Below are positions 1 through 11,349 of a stretch of DNA of 64,000 nucleotides, one piece after another. Location of the stretch: contig SJRY01000294.1 of assembly GCA_011319805.1 (NCBI GenBank), positions 1 through 64,000 on the forward strand, written 5' to 3'. This stretch comes from Macrocybe gigantea. Its lineage: Eukaryota; Basidiomycota; Agaricomycetes; Agaricales; Callistosporiaceae. A model generated the notes under the pieces. It saw nothing but the letters and a program-made list of their open reading frames with translations, made no database searches and was not told the origin of the DNA. How positions within the stretch are numbered: the stretch's first letter is position 1; each line of letters begins with the position of its first letter. The translations under genes and the position numbers were made by a program.

Positions 1-671
1 GCTATCGAGCCTTCGATGCGGTGAGTCGTTGTTCGGCTCAGTTGAAGCATATTCGTAGACTTGGCCTCGGCAGCGAAACATCAGCCCGCGGTTTGAATTT
101 GGGTTCGGGCTTAGCTACACGACCTTCGCATATAGCAACCTTCGCATCTCGAAAATCCACAGTCCTCCGAATGCTCAGACGAGCTTGGAACAAAGTTGGG
201 ACGCTGGCGAGGCAAGCCCCATGACAGTGGGGTCATCAACGGCTCTATGGCAAATCGCTGCTCCTGTCAACTGTCAAAGCAGCTCACCTGATACATCGAC
301 GACAGGTTGCATCGCCCTGCGTACGAGTTACTTTTAATGTTCAGAATATGGGCTCAGTTGCAGGAGGAGAGGTCGGTCAATGTTTTTGCTGGGGACTTCA
401 GCTTTGCTGAGAACGTTTGCACTTCCAGATTCCGCAACTCTATGTCCAAATGCCGCCTTCAGTCGGAGAGCCTCCTTCGATGCTGAAAGGATTTGCTGAT
501 ATTAACCTCGCACCGGGCCAGAGGAAGGCGGTGACGATTAACCTGTCTCGTCATTCTCTGTCGATATGGGACGTCGTCCATCAAGGTTGGAGAAAGCCTG
601 AAGGCACGATCAACATCGCGATCGGCGCAAGTTCTCGGGATTTTCGATTACATGGGTCAATTCCCGTTTAG
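1..671 (+). CDS. GH3 beta-glucosidase, C-terminal part only (runs off the window start)
   Basis: This is the 3' end of a glycoside hydrolase family 3 beta-glucosidase, an enzyme that releases glucose from cellobiose and other beta-glucosides and is usually secreted. Reading through three short introns gives YRAFDA, then NISPRFEFGFGLSYTTF (the hallmark segment before the last domain), then VTFNVQNMGSVAGGE, IPQLYV and LKGF, and ends in WRKPEGTINIAIGASSRDF followed by a short tail and TAG at 669-671. The last ~100 residues are the fibronectin-III-like domain that ends fungal GH3 enzymes. The catalytic domain, with its nucleophile Asp, lies upstream of the window. I placed introns near 21-97, 265-307 and 378-434 from motif continuity; the middle one is the least certain. 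Family assignment is firm, substrate is inferred. Confidence 0.85.
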
Positions 672-779
672 TCCTGTCACAGATGTACGGATGGGAAGGT
701 CAGGGTATGGCATTAAATTGGAAGGTCCTCTTTCATGTTCAGAACTCGGCCTGGACGGTACTGAGAACATGAACGGCTC

Positions 780-1936
780 CTAAAAACTAAGAGGAAAATT
801 ACCTTCAACACCGCCGGTTATCATCAGGACTTCACCCGTGACATGACCAGATATGACGGGAGACGACAGGACAACGATTTGACCGGCTACGTCACTGGGT
901 GCCCCGACTTTCTTGAGTGGGTTGCTGCGAAGCGGGGCGACATCAATAAGGGACATCATCTAGTGAACAAAGATAATGCTCACGTCGCCAAAGCTTGATA
1001 GGCGACGACGGGGTCCTTCAGTGATTCCTGGGCCATAGGCTACGGATCGGATATGAAAGTCAGTGAATGTCGTCATTGCCGACATTCGGTAAAACACAGA
1101 CGGTTACAATCCAACTGGGACCTATCGCGTTAACACGGCCTCTCGGAGCGATTTTCACAATTTCGTTTTTGAGAGACAATGTCAGCCCATACATCATTGC
1201 TTGGATGGATATGTCATTTTGGGGGAAACACTGAAAACCAAGGCGACGACAGCGTACCACTCTTTGAAGATGCGTAGTCCGCATGCCCGGCTTCTCCTAA
1301 GAATTGCACTTCTGCATCAGTTGAATACTCGAAAGCGGAACAAAGAACACATCTATACCGATCTTTCCAGCGCTACTTCCGATCAAAATGATGCAGGCAC
1401 AGTTTTTCTGCTCTTCGGAAGCAGACCTGAGGCCTCTCAAAATTCTCTCGCAACCAAGAACATCGAGTTCAAGTTGACATCCATGGTTCTCTTCCATCTC
1501 TCAAGAGACATGTCGACGAGGGGCACGTCCTCCGCCGGGTACACGGCATGATTAATGACCACGACCTGGACGGGACCGAAAGACTCGGTCGCGTTGGCGA
1601 ACAAGCGGACTACGTCATCTTCCAGAACGAGATTGCCGCCGATCGCTTGAGCCTTTTGGGGCCCGTACTCTTTCAGCAGAGGTTGCAGCGACTGATTGTT
1701 CGAGTTGAAGTGGCCAGTGACTCTGGCACCTTGCCCTATGTAGAGATCGGGTTAGGTATCTTCGGACAACAGCCCACATTCGATTTTTCGCTGACTTAGA
1801 AAGAGTGAAGCCGTTTCCAGACCGATACCACCGCTTGCGCCTAAAGTTTCAGACCGTCCGTTGTTATGTGCTCGTCTTCATCACAAAGAAACTTGCCTGT
1901 GACGAGAACATGTACATCCTTGAGCCCGAGGTCCAT
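780..1936 (-). CDS. Short-chain dehydrogenase/reductase (SDR), one frameshift
   Basis: Classical SDR, an NAD(P)-dependent oxidoreductase. The start ATG at 1936 leads straight into the cofactor motif TGASGGIG, which is split by an intron with a GC donor (gcaagt at 1896). Then follow an INHA segment (the NNAG position), NLNSMFLV, IGSSAG (catalytic Ser region), the catalytic YASSK (YxxxK), GRVNAI and a C-terminal TGEVLMITGG, ending at TAG 780-782. Expected family length is about 250-280 residues and this fits. Near 1438-1444 the frame slips by one base between VAREF and LRGLR. Both sides are well conserved, so this looks like a one-base loss rather than decay. The gene converges on the GH3 gene and shares a 547-bp upstream region with the E2 gene. 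Substrate cannot be told from sequence. Confidence 0.8.
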
Positions 1937-2483
1937 GGGAGGTGGTTGAAGAGGGTAGAAGCGTGGCGTGGAACACTATCAAATCCTATCGTCAATGCCC
2001 GTTTCACGTGATAGCATGGGAGGCGCGAATGTCCCGTTTTTCTGATCCTGGAAAACATTGGCGTTCCTTTGTCGTTAAACCGATTCCAACATTAATTTGT
2101 GGCATGGCCCGCAAACGGAAGGCATAGGACTGGCTGCCTGTCTAAATGAGTGGAGCGAATGTGACATGCAAAGCCCAATTGACAATTGAAAGGCCTTTAA
2201 GGAAACCGAAAAGTGGCCCATTGTCCATAACGCGAGTTCACATCAGTCCACTGGCCACGCAAAGCGGAACCTATAGGCGACAGCCGGGCGAGTGTGGACC
2301 ATCAGGACAATGTCAGGTTGAAATCAGCCTTTTTCGTTAATTGAACGGCCACGTGTCAGTTCAAACTCCGCTGTATTATAAAGAACCCGGTTCAAGGGTA
2401 CAAGTTCAACTTGTCGGCACTTGTCTCAGTGCTTAAATCCTCGTCCATCCATTGACAACGAAAAAAAACCGTTGCTCTAAAAA
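1937..2483. promoter_or_regulatory. Divergent promoter region between SDR and E2 genes
   Basis: These 547 bp separate two divergently transcribed genes and contain no coding signal I can support. Two perfect CACGTG palindromes (E-box, the core site of bHLH factors in fungi) lie at 2005-2010 and 2350-2355. A TATTATAAA element at about 2374-2382 sits roughly 100 bp upstream of the E2 start. The motifs are seen directly; their use is inferred. Confidence 0.4.
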
Positions 2484-3541
2484 ATGGTGAGTCCGAGTGC
2501 CACCCTTGACCGTCCTGTTCACGATTGCTCTTTTTTTTCAGGCAGTCTCACCTGTAGTTATGCGCCGCCTGATGCGTGAGCTGACGGAGCTGAGGACTAA
2601 CCCGCCCGAAGGCATCCGTATCCAAACTAGTGACGAAGACATGTTGGATGTGACTGGAATCATCGAGGGTCCAGGTTCGTGTCTTATTCACAACTTGACA
2701 AATCCCGGTTGTATCGATTGATGCCTTTGCATGACAGAGGGGACGCCCTACGCCGGAGGCTATTTCAAAGTGAAATTCAAGTTCACGGAGGAATTCCCAA
2801 CTGCGCCTCCAAAATGCAAGTCACCATTCTATTTTTAATTGATCGCGTGCTGACGTTGTGAAAATTAAGGCTGGTTCGCTACGAAGATTTTCCACCCGAA
2901 CGTTTCAAGTTCTGGTGAAATCTGCGTCAACACGCTGAAGAAAGACTGGCAATCGTCCTACGGCATCGGACACATACTGGTGACTGTGAAATGTCTTTTA
3001 ATCTATCCCAACCCGGAATCCGCGCTCGATGAGGAGGCAGGCAAGCTGTTGTTAGAGGATTACTCAAGCTATTGTGACAGGGCGAAACTGATCACAAGCG
3101 TCCATGCCACCCCTCGCGCCCGGCCTGCGGAGTTTGACACGCCTTCGGCATCGTCAAGTAAAGCGCCCTCAGCGGCTGCCTCGACTTCTTCCACTTCGTC
3201 GCTAAAAAGTATGAGTCTACTTACTCCTACTCTGACGCCCGCGTCTTCAGTGCAAACGCCTCCCATGCCCATCGTCACGCGAAAATCCGTGTCTCCGGCG
3301 CCTCCCACTGCTAGCTTGAAGCTTCACCGACAAATGACAAGGACACGGGCAAAGAGAGACACCCCTCTCCTTCACCCCTTAGTACGGCCGACTCAAACGT
3401 GGACGCAAAGCTGGTTGCCCAGTCGGCCTGGGCATCGTCTCGTCTGCCACTAGCGGTGGAACCAAGGCCGTTAAACGAGCAGCAACGGGCGCGGCAGCTA
3501 CAGGCGCGGAGAAGAGGAAAAAGGCCCTTAAAAGGCTATAG
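2484..3541 (+). CDS. UBE2S: UBE2S-type ubiquitin-conjugating enzyme E2
   Basis: Homologue of UBE2S/E2-EPF, which in animals extends Lys11-linked ubiquitin chains for the anaphase-promoting complex. The ATG stands alone before the first intron. Then come [30 protein letters not shown], the active-site region [17 protein letters not shown] with the catalytic Cys, [16 protein letters not shown] and a Ser/Pro-rich linker. The last residues, KRKKALKRL, resemble the LRRL peptide by which human UBE2S docks on APC/C. One intron (2816-2869) has a GC donor (gcaagt), which restores the frame to [15 protein letters not shown]. In the linker the frame slips twice, near 3315-3345 and 3405-3425; the best-looking reading ([13 protein letters not shown], then [10 protein letters not shown]) needs two one-base corrections. 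The UBC fold is certain; the exact tail is less so. Confidence 0.85.
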
Positions 3542-4726
3542 CAGGAACAGGGGTTCCAGTTTTGAGGTTTTACCGCTTTATTCCCTCGTCATAGGTTGGA
3601 TACCATTAACTGTCTTTTCGTGGCCGATGTTCCCTGTATAACTGTATGTAAAATATGTATAATGCAGATTGTTATGTGGTCCGACTCTTTTGGAAGAGCG
3701 AGACTTGCACGAAAGGTTACCCAAATCAACCAGATGTGCCAATGATGGCTGTTTGACAGCTTTTCGGCCACCTTGAACCCGAGAAGGGTTATCTGCCCTG
3801 ACATTGCTGCATACATATTCAGTCTGCAAGAGCCTCACCAGCGAGCAATAAGCGTCGGGATTGATATGCGAATCGATCACACTGGTGTCGTTCGATCGCG
3901 GGGATTGACGCGTTCGTGGACGAAACAACTTTCAAACACGTGAACAGAAAACATCAAATTCACCAACTCGTGGCGCATCAAGAACTCGGGGACGAAGCTC
4001 GGTCACTGACGGCCCAGTATCATCGATATTGCGATGCACTTTGCTTAGAATAATAGACACCCTAGGTCAGTAGGGCTGGAAAGAACCTAGTACGATGACT
4101 TCGAATTCAAGCGCTGATCGAAAGGTTCGTCTCAGCTAACAGCACGGTATGACCATCTTACCGGCTTATAGGACGATCCATAAGGCTATGCTACTGGCTC
4201 GGAGATATACTCAATTTCCTTCTTCCACGACGCGGACATGCGACTTTGTGATTAGAAGGTTTATGACGTATCTCAATCTGCTGGGCAAAAAACATCACTG
4301 ATCCGCACTACTCCGTTCTGCAGACCTCCTGACATTATTTCTTACTCTGCGACCACGACACACCAGCCCTACGTGTACCCTCGGCTTCAGACTGGAAAGA
4401 AGACAGAATGGTGTTTATCGTTTGACTGTACTTCTTAATGTGGAAACAATTGCACATGAATCAGAAGACCCCGGTCAAGAACATCAGACATGGGACAAGG
4501 AAGCCTTCAGCGTCATTTCAATCTGATACGAGCCAGCACCGTATACATCCCCATGACCAAATAATTGTCACACATTCCCATGGGGACTTTGCGGAAGATC
4601 ATGATGTATTACTCAGGAGAGACGCTTGGACTGAGTGGGACTGCCAATTTCCCATAGGAGCAGACATAAAATGCTTACGAGCGACAGCATCTTAAATCCC
4701 CTCACATTATACACATCCCTTAGAAG
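3542..4726. other. 1.2-kb intergenic region
   Basis: Lies between the E2 stop and the aldehyde dehydrogenase start. Short open frames occur on both strands but none shows family motifs, splice logic or codon bias like the neighbours. I see no RNA gene and no repeat. Confidence 0.5.
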
Positions 4727-6832
4727 ATGGTCGCCGCAACTTGGACCCACGTTTTCGACACACCCGTTTACAAGGGCAAGGCGACAATCAACACCGGGCT
4801 CTTCATCAACAATGAATTCGTCGAACCACTTGATAAGGCCACCTTTGAGTGAGTGTTGAAATTATCGAGGGGGTCGGATCCCTTTTCAACTGGTTCTTTC
4901 GGTTCATAAAGCATCGTCAATCCCGGTAACGTCGTGTTCCACCGCCTTGGTCCCACAACTGACATAGATGACTCACAGCGAACGGCCGGGTCATTTGTAG
5001 CGTATATGGCGCGGGTGCAAAGGACATAGATCTTGCTGTCAAAGCCGCGAAGACCGCCTACAAAACTTCCTGGGGCTTGAAGGTGTCTGGCGAGGAGAGA
5101 GGTAGATTGTTGAACAAATTCGCAGACTTGGTTGAGGCAAATCTGGACGAATTGGCCGCCCTCGAAGCACTGAACGTCGGTAAGCTGGAGCTTTACACGG
5201 TCTCTTGAGAACCGGAATTAAACACCCTCAAGGAAAACCATATGCCTTTGCAAAGAATTTCGATTTGCAAGCGACCTTGAGGACGCTGAGGTACTACGCT
5301 GGTTGGGCTGATAAGATCCAAGGAAAACAATCGAGGTGCATCAGCTTCATTATGTATGAAAATCTGCTCACACCATTGTCAGACCAGCTCCGCAAAGGTG
5401 TGCTATACTAGACACGAACCTATCGGTGTTGTCGTACGTCCAAGATCCAGCCTTACGAAAATCGACTGATAGCGCTGACAGGGTCAAATCATTCCATGGA
5501 ACGCGCCTCGTGAGTCTGACTCTGGGTTGACGAGACAAGACACTGATCCGCTTTGGACATGCAGTTCTTATGATTTCGTGGAAACTTGGACCTGCTTTAG
5601 CGACAGGAAACTGTGTGGTGATGAAGCCATCTGAACTGAGCCCATTGACAGCCTTGCGTGTCGCCGACCTAATCAGAGAAGCTGGTTTCCCCGCAGGCGT
5701 TGTGAATATCGTCAACGGCTTGGGCAACGTAGCTGGCCAGGCGATCAGCGAACATCCTCAAATTGAGAAGGTTGCATTTACAGGAAGTATATTCACCGGA
5801 AGGAAGGTTTTGGAGGCAGCGGCAAGGACGAACCTGAAGCTAGTCACGCTGGAGCTCGGAGGTAAAAGCCCTGCGATCATTTTCGACGATGCGGACCTCG
5901 AACAAGCAGTGAAATGGGCTGGACATGGTATCTTGTAGGGGATTTCTCAGCATTTGATGGTGAAATGCAAGGTTGATGCTGAGAATCGCAGCTCCAACAT
6001 GGGCCAAGCTTGCACCGCCGGATCCAGAATCTTCGTCCAAGAAGGAATTTATGACGAATTCATTAAGAGGTTCACCCGCGTCGCGGAGGGCCTGAAAGCT
6101 GGAGATCCGTTTGACCCTGACACGACCCATGGACCGCAGGTATCTCAAACACAATTCGAGGTGAGCGATGCAAAGTTCCCGGGAAGAGCGACTTCTTGAT
6201 ATTCGAACCTAAGCGTGTCATGGGTTACATCGAGTCTGGCAAGAACGATTCAGCCAAAGTCATCACAGGCGGAGAGCGCCACGGAAGCGAAGGTTACTTC
6301 ATCCAACCAACCGTCTTCACGGACTGTACTCCGGACATGAAGATTGCACGTGAAGAGATTTTCGGACCCGTGGCAGCTGTCTTCAAATTCAAAGATGAAG
6401 ATGGTCAGTTCCGCTGTCCTTTTTTAGGCGCTCTCGTCGTTGACGGAGATCCATACTTCCGAAGATGTCATCGAGAAGGCCAACGATACGACCTACGGCC
6501 TTGCGTGTTCCGTATTCACGGAGAACTATCGTAGAGCGATGCGCACTGCTCACGGAATTGAAGCCGGGACGGCATGGGTGAGCGTCAAGTCGATGCTCGA
6601 CACCTTGTGAATCTTGCTGAAAGGGCATCTGCAGGTGAACCTGGCCAACTATCCCGAGCACGCGGTGCCATTTGGAGGATTTAAACAATCTGGTATCGGC
6701 CGAGAGCTTGGCGAGTATGCACTGGAAAAGTAAGTTTCTTCATCTTTGGACAGGATCTTGAGCTCAATCATGAATCTTTAAAGCTACACTCAAGTAAAAG
6801 CTGTGCACTTCAATTTGGACATCCGACTTTGA
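4727..6832 (+). CDS. NAD(P)+-dependent aldehyde dehydrogenase
   Basis: Aldehyde dehydrogenase superfamily member of about 500 residues that oxidises aldehydes to carboxylic acids, probably cytosolic since no targeting signal is seen. Exons read [56 protein letters not shown], the cofactor lysine region [23 protein letters not shown], the general-base segment LELGGKSP, the catalytic cysteine in [16 protein letters not shown] and the C-terminal [14 protein letters not shown], ending at TGA 6830-6832. Eight or more introns of about 50-60 nt separate these. Near 5324-5327 an A-run appears one base short: GGAAAACAATC where GKTIE requires one more A. This breaks the frame just before a GT donor. 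With that correction the gene is intact. It is followed in the same direction by a P450 and two GFA proteins, all plausible detoxification functions. Confidence 0.9.
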
Positions 6833-7234
6833 TTGTACGCACTTACATTCATGTACCTGTACTTTTATATGTGAAGCACTGGAGTTGGGAAAAGTTGAGC
6901 CAAACAAATATGTGACAACAACTCTACAATGCCAGCGGCCGCATGCTTCTGACATGTCTCACGATTGCAACCGAAGCTCTAAACTCCCACCGTTATCTTA
7001 TGCCGTCGTCTTGGGGCCTAGTCCACTTGACAGTTTCGGTTCAAAAAATTTCTGGGAAACACGAGAAAAGGTGGCTGACTTCCAACTTGTGATCCTGCGT
7101 AAGAACAGTGATATTTTTGCATCCAAAAAGGAGTTGGCAGGTCACGTATCTATCAATGCCAAGGAGGAGCTCACTGGTTACCTTATGTGCCCTAAGGGTG
7201 AAGACGACGGTTGATCACGACGCGATCTAGCCCA

Positions 7235-9356
7235 ATGTCCCTCCCACCCGCGCTCACAGCCTTAGATGTCGTTTTCTTTGTCCTTGGACTTCTGCTCATT
7301 AGAAGACTTGTGTCTCGTCCAAGGCGAAGCCTGCCGTTGCCTCCAGGTCCCCGAGGATGGCCTTTGGTAGGCAATATATTTGACATGCCTTCGGAGAAAG
7401 AATGGTTGGCTTTCGCGCAGTTGGGGGAAAAGTGGGGTACGAAGATTTTCAACTAGGCGGCAGTCGTCTTATAGAAGGAATAGGCAATATATCGTCCTTG
7501 ACTATCATAGGACAGACTCTCATCATCGTCAACTCTGCCAAAATCGCCAGCGACATGTTAGACAAGAAAGGTTCGATATACTCCGATCGTCCTGTCGTCC
7601 AGATGGCGGGAGAACTGTGCGGATGGAAAGACACTCTAGTCTTCCTTCCGTACGGTGATCCTTTCCGCCGAAGACGTCGCATGTTCCATTCTCTGCTTGG
7701 GAGCCATACGGCCGTGGCGAAGTACCACCCTGTAGAAGAAAACGAAACACGCAAGTTCCTACGGCGCCTTATGTCTGATCCTGAAAACCTTTTGCAGCAC
7801 ATTCGAAGGTAAGCACACTGTAAAAGACAAGAAACTGATTTATGTGACATTTGACTACTTAGAACTGCTGGCGCCATTATTCTCCGTATTTCGCATGGTT
7901 ATGAGGTGCAAGACAACAACGACCCCTTTATCGAACTGGCAGATAAGGCAATGGTCCAATTCTCGGCTGCAAGTGCTCCCGGAGCATTTTTAGTCGACCT
8001 CATACCAGCCCGTATGTTTTCATTTTGGGTTCTGCTATCCTCTCCTCACTCTTTTACAGTGCGTCATGTACCAGAATCGTTCCCTGGCGCCGGATTTAAG
8101 AGAAAGGCCAAAGAATGGGCTGCAGTCGCACATGAGATGGTTAACCGACCACACAATTATGTCAAAGAGCAGATTGTACAAGGATTTGTTTGCATGCTAA
8201 TCATATCACATTCTAAAATATTCTGTCTAGGCCGCAGGAACGGCCCTCACTTCATTCACATCCGAAGCCCTGGCGGACAAGACGTTAGACGATGAACAAG
8301 AATCTTTCATCAAATGGAGTTCAGCTAGCCTTTATGCAGGTAACCTTCGATTCATTGGGAATTTGAGCGTTATTAACATCATGCAGGAGGGTCTGACACC
8401 GTGAGTCTGGGTTCATGCGAAGCTGCAAAAAGGACTCCACATCCACATCCGACTAGACCGTGTCCGCGATATACTCGTTCTTCTTGGCCATGACGCTCTA
8501 CCCTGAAGTGCAAAAGAAGGCTCAAGCAGAAATTGATGCCGTGATAGGCAATGATCGTCTACCGACGTTTTCAGACAAAGCCAATTTGCCTTACATCAAC
8601 GCGGTGGTAACAGAGGTCCTCAGATGGAACAGTGTTGCGCCTACGGGTAACTAGATCAAGGTCTCTTCGTGCCGAAAATCGTGACTTGAAACGTCTGAAT
8701 CCAGGTGGGCCGCATAGGGTCATGCAAGATGACGTTCATGAAGGTTACTTCATTCCAAAAGGATCTATCGTCTTCGCAAACCTATGGCTCGTGTTCTGTG
8801 TATTGATCACTCGCGACATATCTAAATTCTTTTTGCAGGAAACTGACTCACGATCCGAGAGCGTATCACGATCCCGATACCTTCAATCCAGAACGCTTTC
8901 TACCTCGCGACGGACGCACCTCAGAACCTGATCCCCGAAATATATGTTTCGGATATGGGAGGCGGTCAGTCATGCAATTCCAACGCATATAGTTGAAAGC
9001 TTATAGCATATCACACTAACCAGAATCTGCCCAGGTAAGTCACTGATAAGGGAAGTATATTGACACCGATTTGACTGTAAACAGGGATGTACCTAGCGGA
9101 TGCGTCCATTTTCATAACCTGTGCCATGACCCTGGCGGCTTTTGGGATAACTAAGTATGTCGATAATGGGACCGTCGTCGGGCCTGTATACGAACCCAGT
9201 TCGGGCGCTATCAGGTACGTCTCCCGACGGTCTCTAGCCTAATACGCAGCTCACTCGAGCGACTTCGTATAAAGCCATCCCAAGCCGTTCAAATGCTCGA
9301 TCAAACCCCGCTCCCAGAAATATGTATCTTTAATTCTTTCTGATGAAGGTCAGTAA
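7235..9356 (+). CDS. Cytochrome P450 monooxygenase (copy 1)
   Basis: Microsomal P450 of about 500 residues. An N-terminal membrane anchor (DVVFFVLGLLLI) is followed by the proline hinge LPLPPGPRGWP. Then come the C-helix WKDTLVFLPYG, the I-helix AGGSDTT, the K-helix ExxR in EVLRWN, the PERF region (FNPERFLPRDG) and the heme loop FGYGRRICPG with the thiolate Cys, ending at TAA 9354-9356. One intron (from 8787) uses a GC donor (gctcgt); with it the frame reads NLWKLTHDP, as in the second copy. There is also an intron after SLYA (from about 8340) that copy 2 lacks. The other copy lies on the opposite strand at 21672-23763 and is very similar throughout. Substrate unknown. Confidence 0.92.
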
Positions 9357-9957
9357 CTAGAGAATTACGAGTCGTGTTACATCTACTAGGCGTATCTGGG
9401 ATCTCCACAAACTTCAAGTGGGTTCCGTCACATTACATCTCTGTGGACACGCATCCTTATACTTGGATCCGACGAATATCGACATCTGATTTCGGTACGG
9501 CCTTCTGATCCCCCCGGATGTTATTGCAACGAGTTCCCTTTTCAATTGGACGTTGCCGATGTGATAAGCTTGTATGCAAAGATCCTTGTCAGTCATCTGC
9601 AGCTCTTGCAAGAGGCGTCGTACAAGAAGAGCAAGCGCCTCGAATATGTTATGATCGCCGACTAGAATATAATTAGTCACGACGACGTTCCATCCAGATC
9701 GGATTGCCTTCGTCCCATTTTCGGGATTTGAGCTTCACGTTTGGACCGATGATCAATACCAGGTGGTGACTCCTGAGGACGTCTCGGAGCCGCTATCGTG
9801 CCTGAATCGCCACCATAAGAGTATATAGCAGGTGGACGTGCTACGTTGTTCGTTATCGTACTGGCGCGTGCCTTCTCGTCATAACAGTTCCATATAATCT
9901 TTCGTACGTGTCAGCTTATTACTACGTCGTCACTCACGCTCATTTCCACGAAGAAGA
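9357..9957. other. Intergenic region between P450 and first GFA gene
   Basis: About 600 bp. A reverse-strand frame of 88 codons (9414-9680) has no recognised motif and no splice partner. The last 150 bp are pyrimidine-rich and presumably hold the promoter of the following gene. Confidence 0.4.
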
Positions 9958-11013
9958 ATGACCACCTACGTGACCTCGCGGTGCTACTGTGGCAGCAACG
10001 AGTACAGAGTCGCCTTTGAGACGGCGTCACTTCCAGTACCCAGTGAAATCTGCCATTGTGACACTTGTAGACACAGCACAGGCCAGATGGCTTACCACGT
10101 CGTTCGAATCCAAGGTGTCCCTTTAGAAAACGATTCCAACAGCGACAAACCCGCCGATCTGAAAAACCTTACTCACTACGAATCCTCGAAGGCCGCTGCG
10201 CGCCTTTTCTGTAGTGCTTGTTCCGCTCACATGTTCTGGCATGCCCGTGGAGGGGACGAGCACTTCAGCGTTGCTGTCGGGACACTCGACACTGTTGAAG
10301 GCATTTTCAAACCGGCGGCTCATATCTTCTTACGTGACACGCTGGATGGGGGGCTCGCAGATCATTACCGCATCGCAATGGGGAGCCAAATACCGAGGTT
10401 CGCTGAGGATGAAGGAGTCGAAACGCTTCCGATTGGTTGGAGAGCGCCTGAGCTGGGATTGAACACGACGGAGTCCATCGAGCGTCTGTTAGTTTACTGC
10501 AAATGCAGAGCCAACTCGTTCTACATTATACGTGAAACGAAGCAGCCCTCTCCCGACGAGTGGTGGCTCAGGTCCAGCGGGCCCGACAAGCCGGTCAACT
10601 ACCTGCTCATGCACTGTGTATGCGATTCATGCCGCCTGGTGAGTGGGCAGGAAATCCAGACATGGTTGTTCGTCCCGAGAGTCAACATTATTGATCCAAC
10701 CACGTCCCAACCCATCGACTTCAGGGACCCCAGCAAAAGGCCGAAGGGTCTTAAGCAATACGAGTCTACACCTAGAGAGATATCCAGAGAGTTTTGTGGC
10801 GTTTGCGGGGCGTCGACGTTTTATTGGTTGACTACAAGGGATCTTGTGGACGTTTCGGTTGGAGTTTTGGATCAAAGCAATTCTGGAGCACGTGCATGTC
10901 TTTGGGGGAAGTGGGATCGCGACACGATTGGGTACGCTGATTATGCCTTGAATAAGGACATGTTGGCATGCCTGACCGAGGGGTACTTGGCCACAAAGGC
11001 CGAGGGATCTTAG
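9958..11013 (+). CDS. Double GFA/CENP-V-type zinc-binding protein (copy 1)
   Basis: Single-exon protein of 351 residues with two tandem GFA (glutathione-dependent formaldehyde-activating enzyme/CENP-V, Mss4-like) domains. Domain 1 (about residues 1-140) has CYCGSNEY, CHCDTCRHSTGQ and FCSACSAHMF. Domain 2 (about 180-345) has CKCRANSF, CVCDSCRLVSGQ and FCGVCGAS. These are the paired Cys clusters that hold the structural and catalytic zinc ions of the fold. Family members add thiols such as glutathione to aldehydes, but many fungal double-domain members are uncharacterised. No signal peptide or membrane segment. A close tandem copy follows 336 bp downstream on the same strand. Confidence 0.9.
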   Translation: MTTYVTSRCYCGSNEYRVAFETASLPVPSEICHCDTCRHSTGQMAYHVVRIQGVPLENDSNSDKPADLKNLTHYESSKAAARLFCSACSAHMFWHARGGDEHFSVAVGTLDTVEGIFKPAAHIFLRDTLDGGLADHYRIAMGSQIPRFAEDEGVETLPIGWRAPELGLNTTESIERLLVYCKCRANSFYIIRETKQPSPDEWWLRSSGPDKPVNYLLMHCVCDSCRLVSGQEIQTWLFVPRVNIIDPTTSQPIDFRDPSKRPKGLKQYESTPREISREFCGVCGASTFYWLTTRDLVDVSVGVLDQSNSGARACLWGKWDRDTIGYADYALNKDMLACLTEGYLATKAEGS

Positions 11014-11349
11014 CTAATAGAAACTGCAGAAACCCCGTCTCTTGTATTCGATCCGTAATACTCGTCCACAGCCGTCCTATTGTTCAGTGAAATTTAGCAT
11101 GTACATAAACTGATTTCGCGGAAGCGTTCTACATGGGGATTGCGAGGACTCACAAGCAGATCGGAGCGTCTCTCTATTCTGTTTTGTTTGCGCATCCTTC
11201 GGGCACCATGACACGTCGCCGAAGTGCTGCCACGCGGATAATGAATGCTGGACAACACTTGCTCCAGTTGCATAATACTTCAGAGGTACGTATCCAAAGT
11301 TTCGCTGCATCCTGCCTTTCAAGTTGAATCGCGTGCTTTTTCTGCAGAC

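Noticed and set aside
11245..11349. Upstream extension of the second GFA gene
   Set aside because: Contains a good donor and acceptor just before the ATG that aligns with copy 1, so it is better read as a 5' UTR with an intron.
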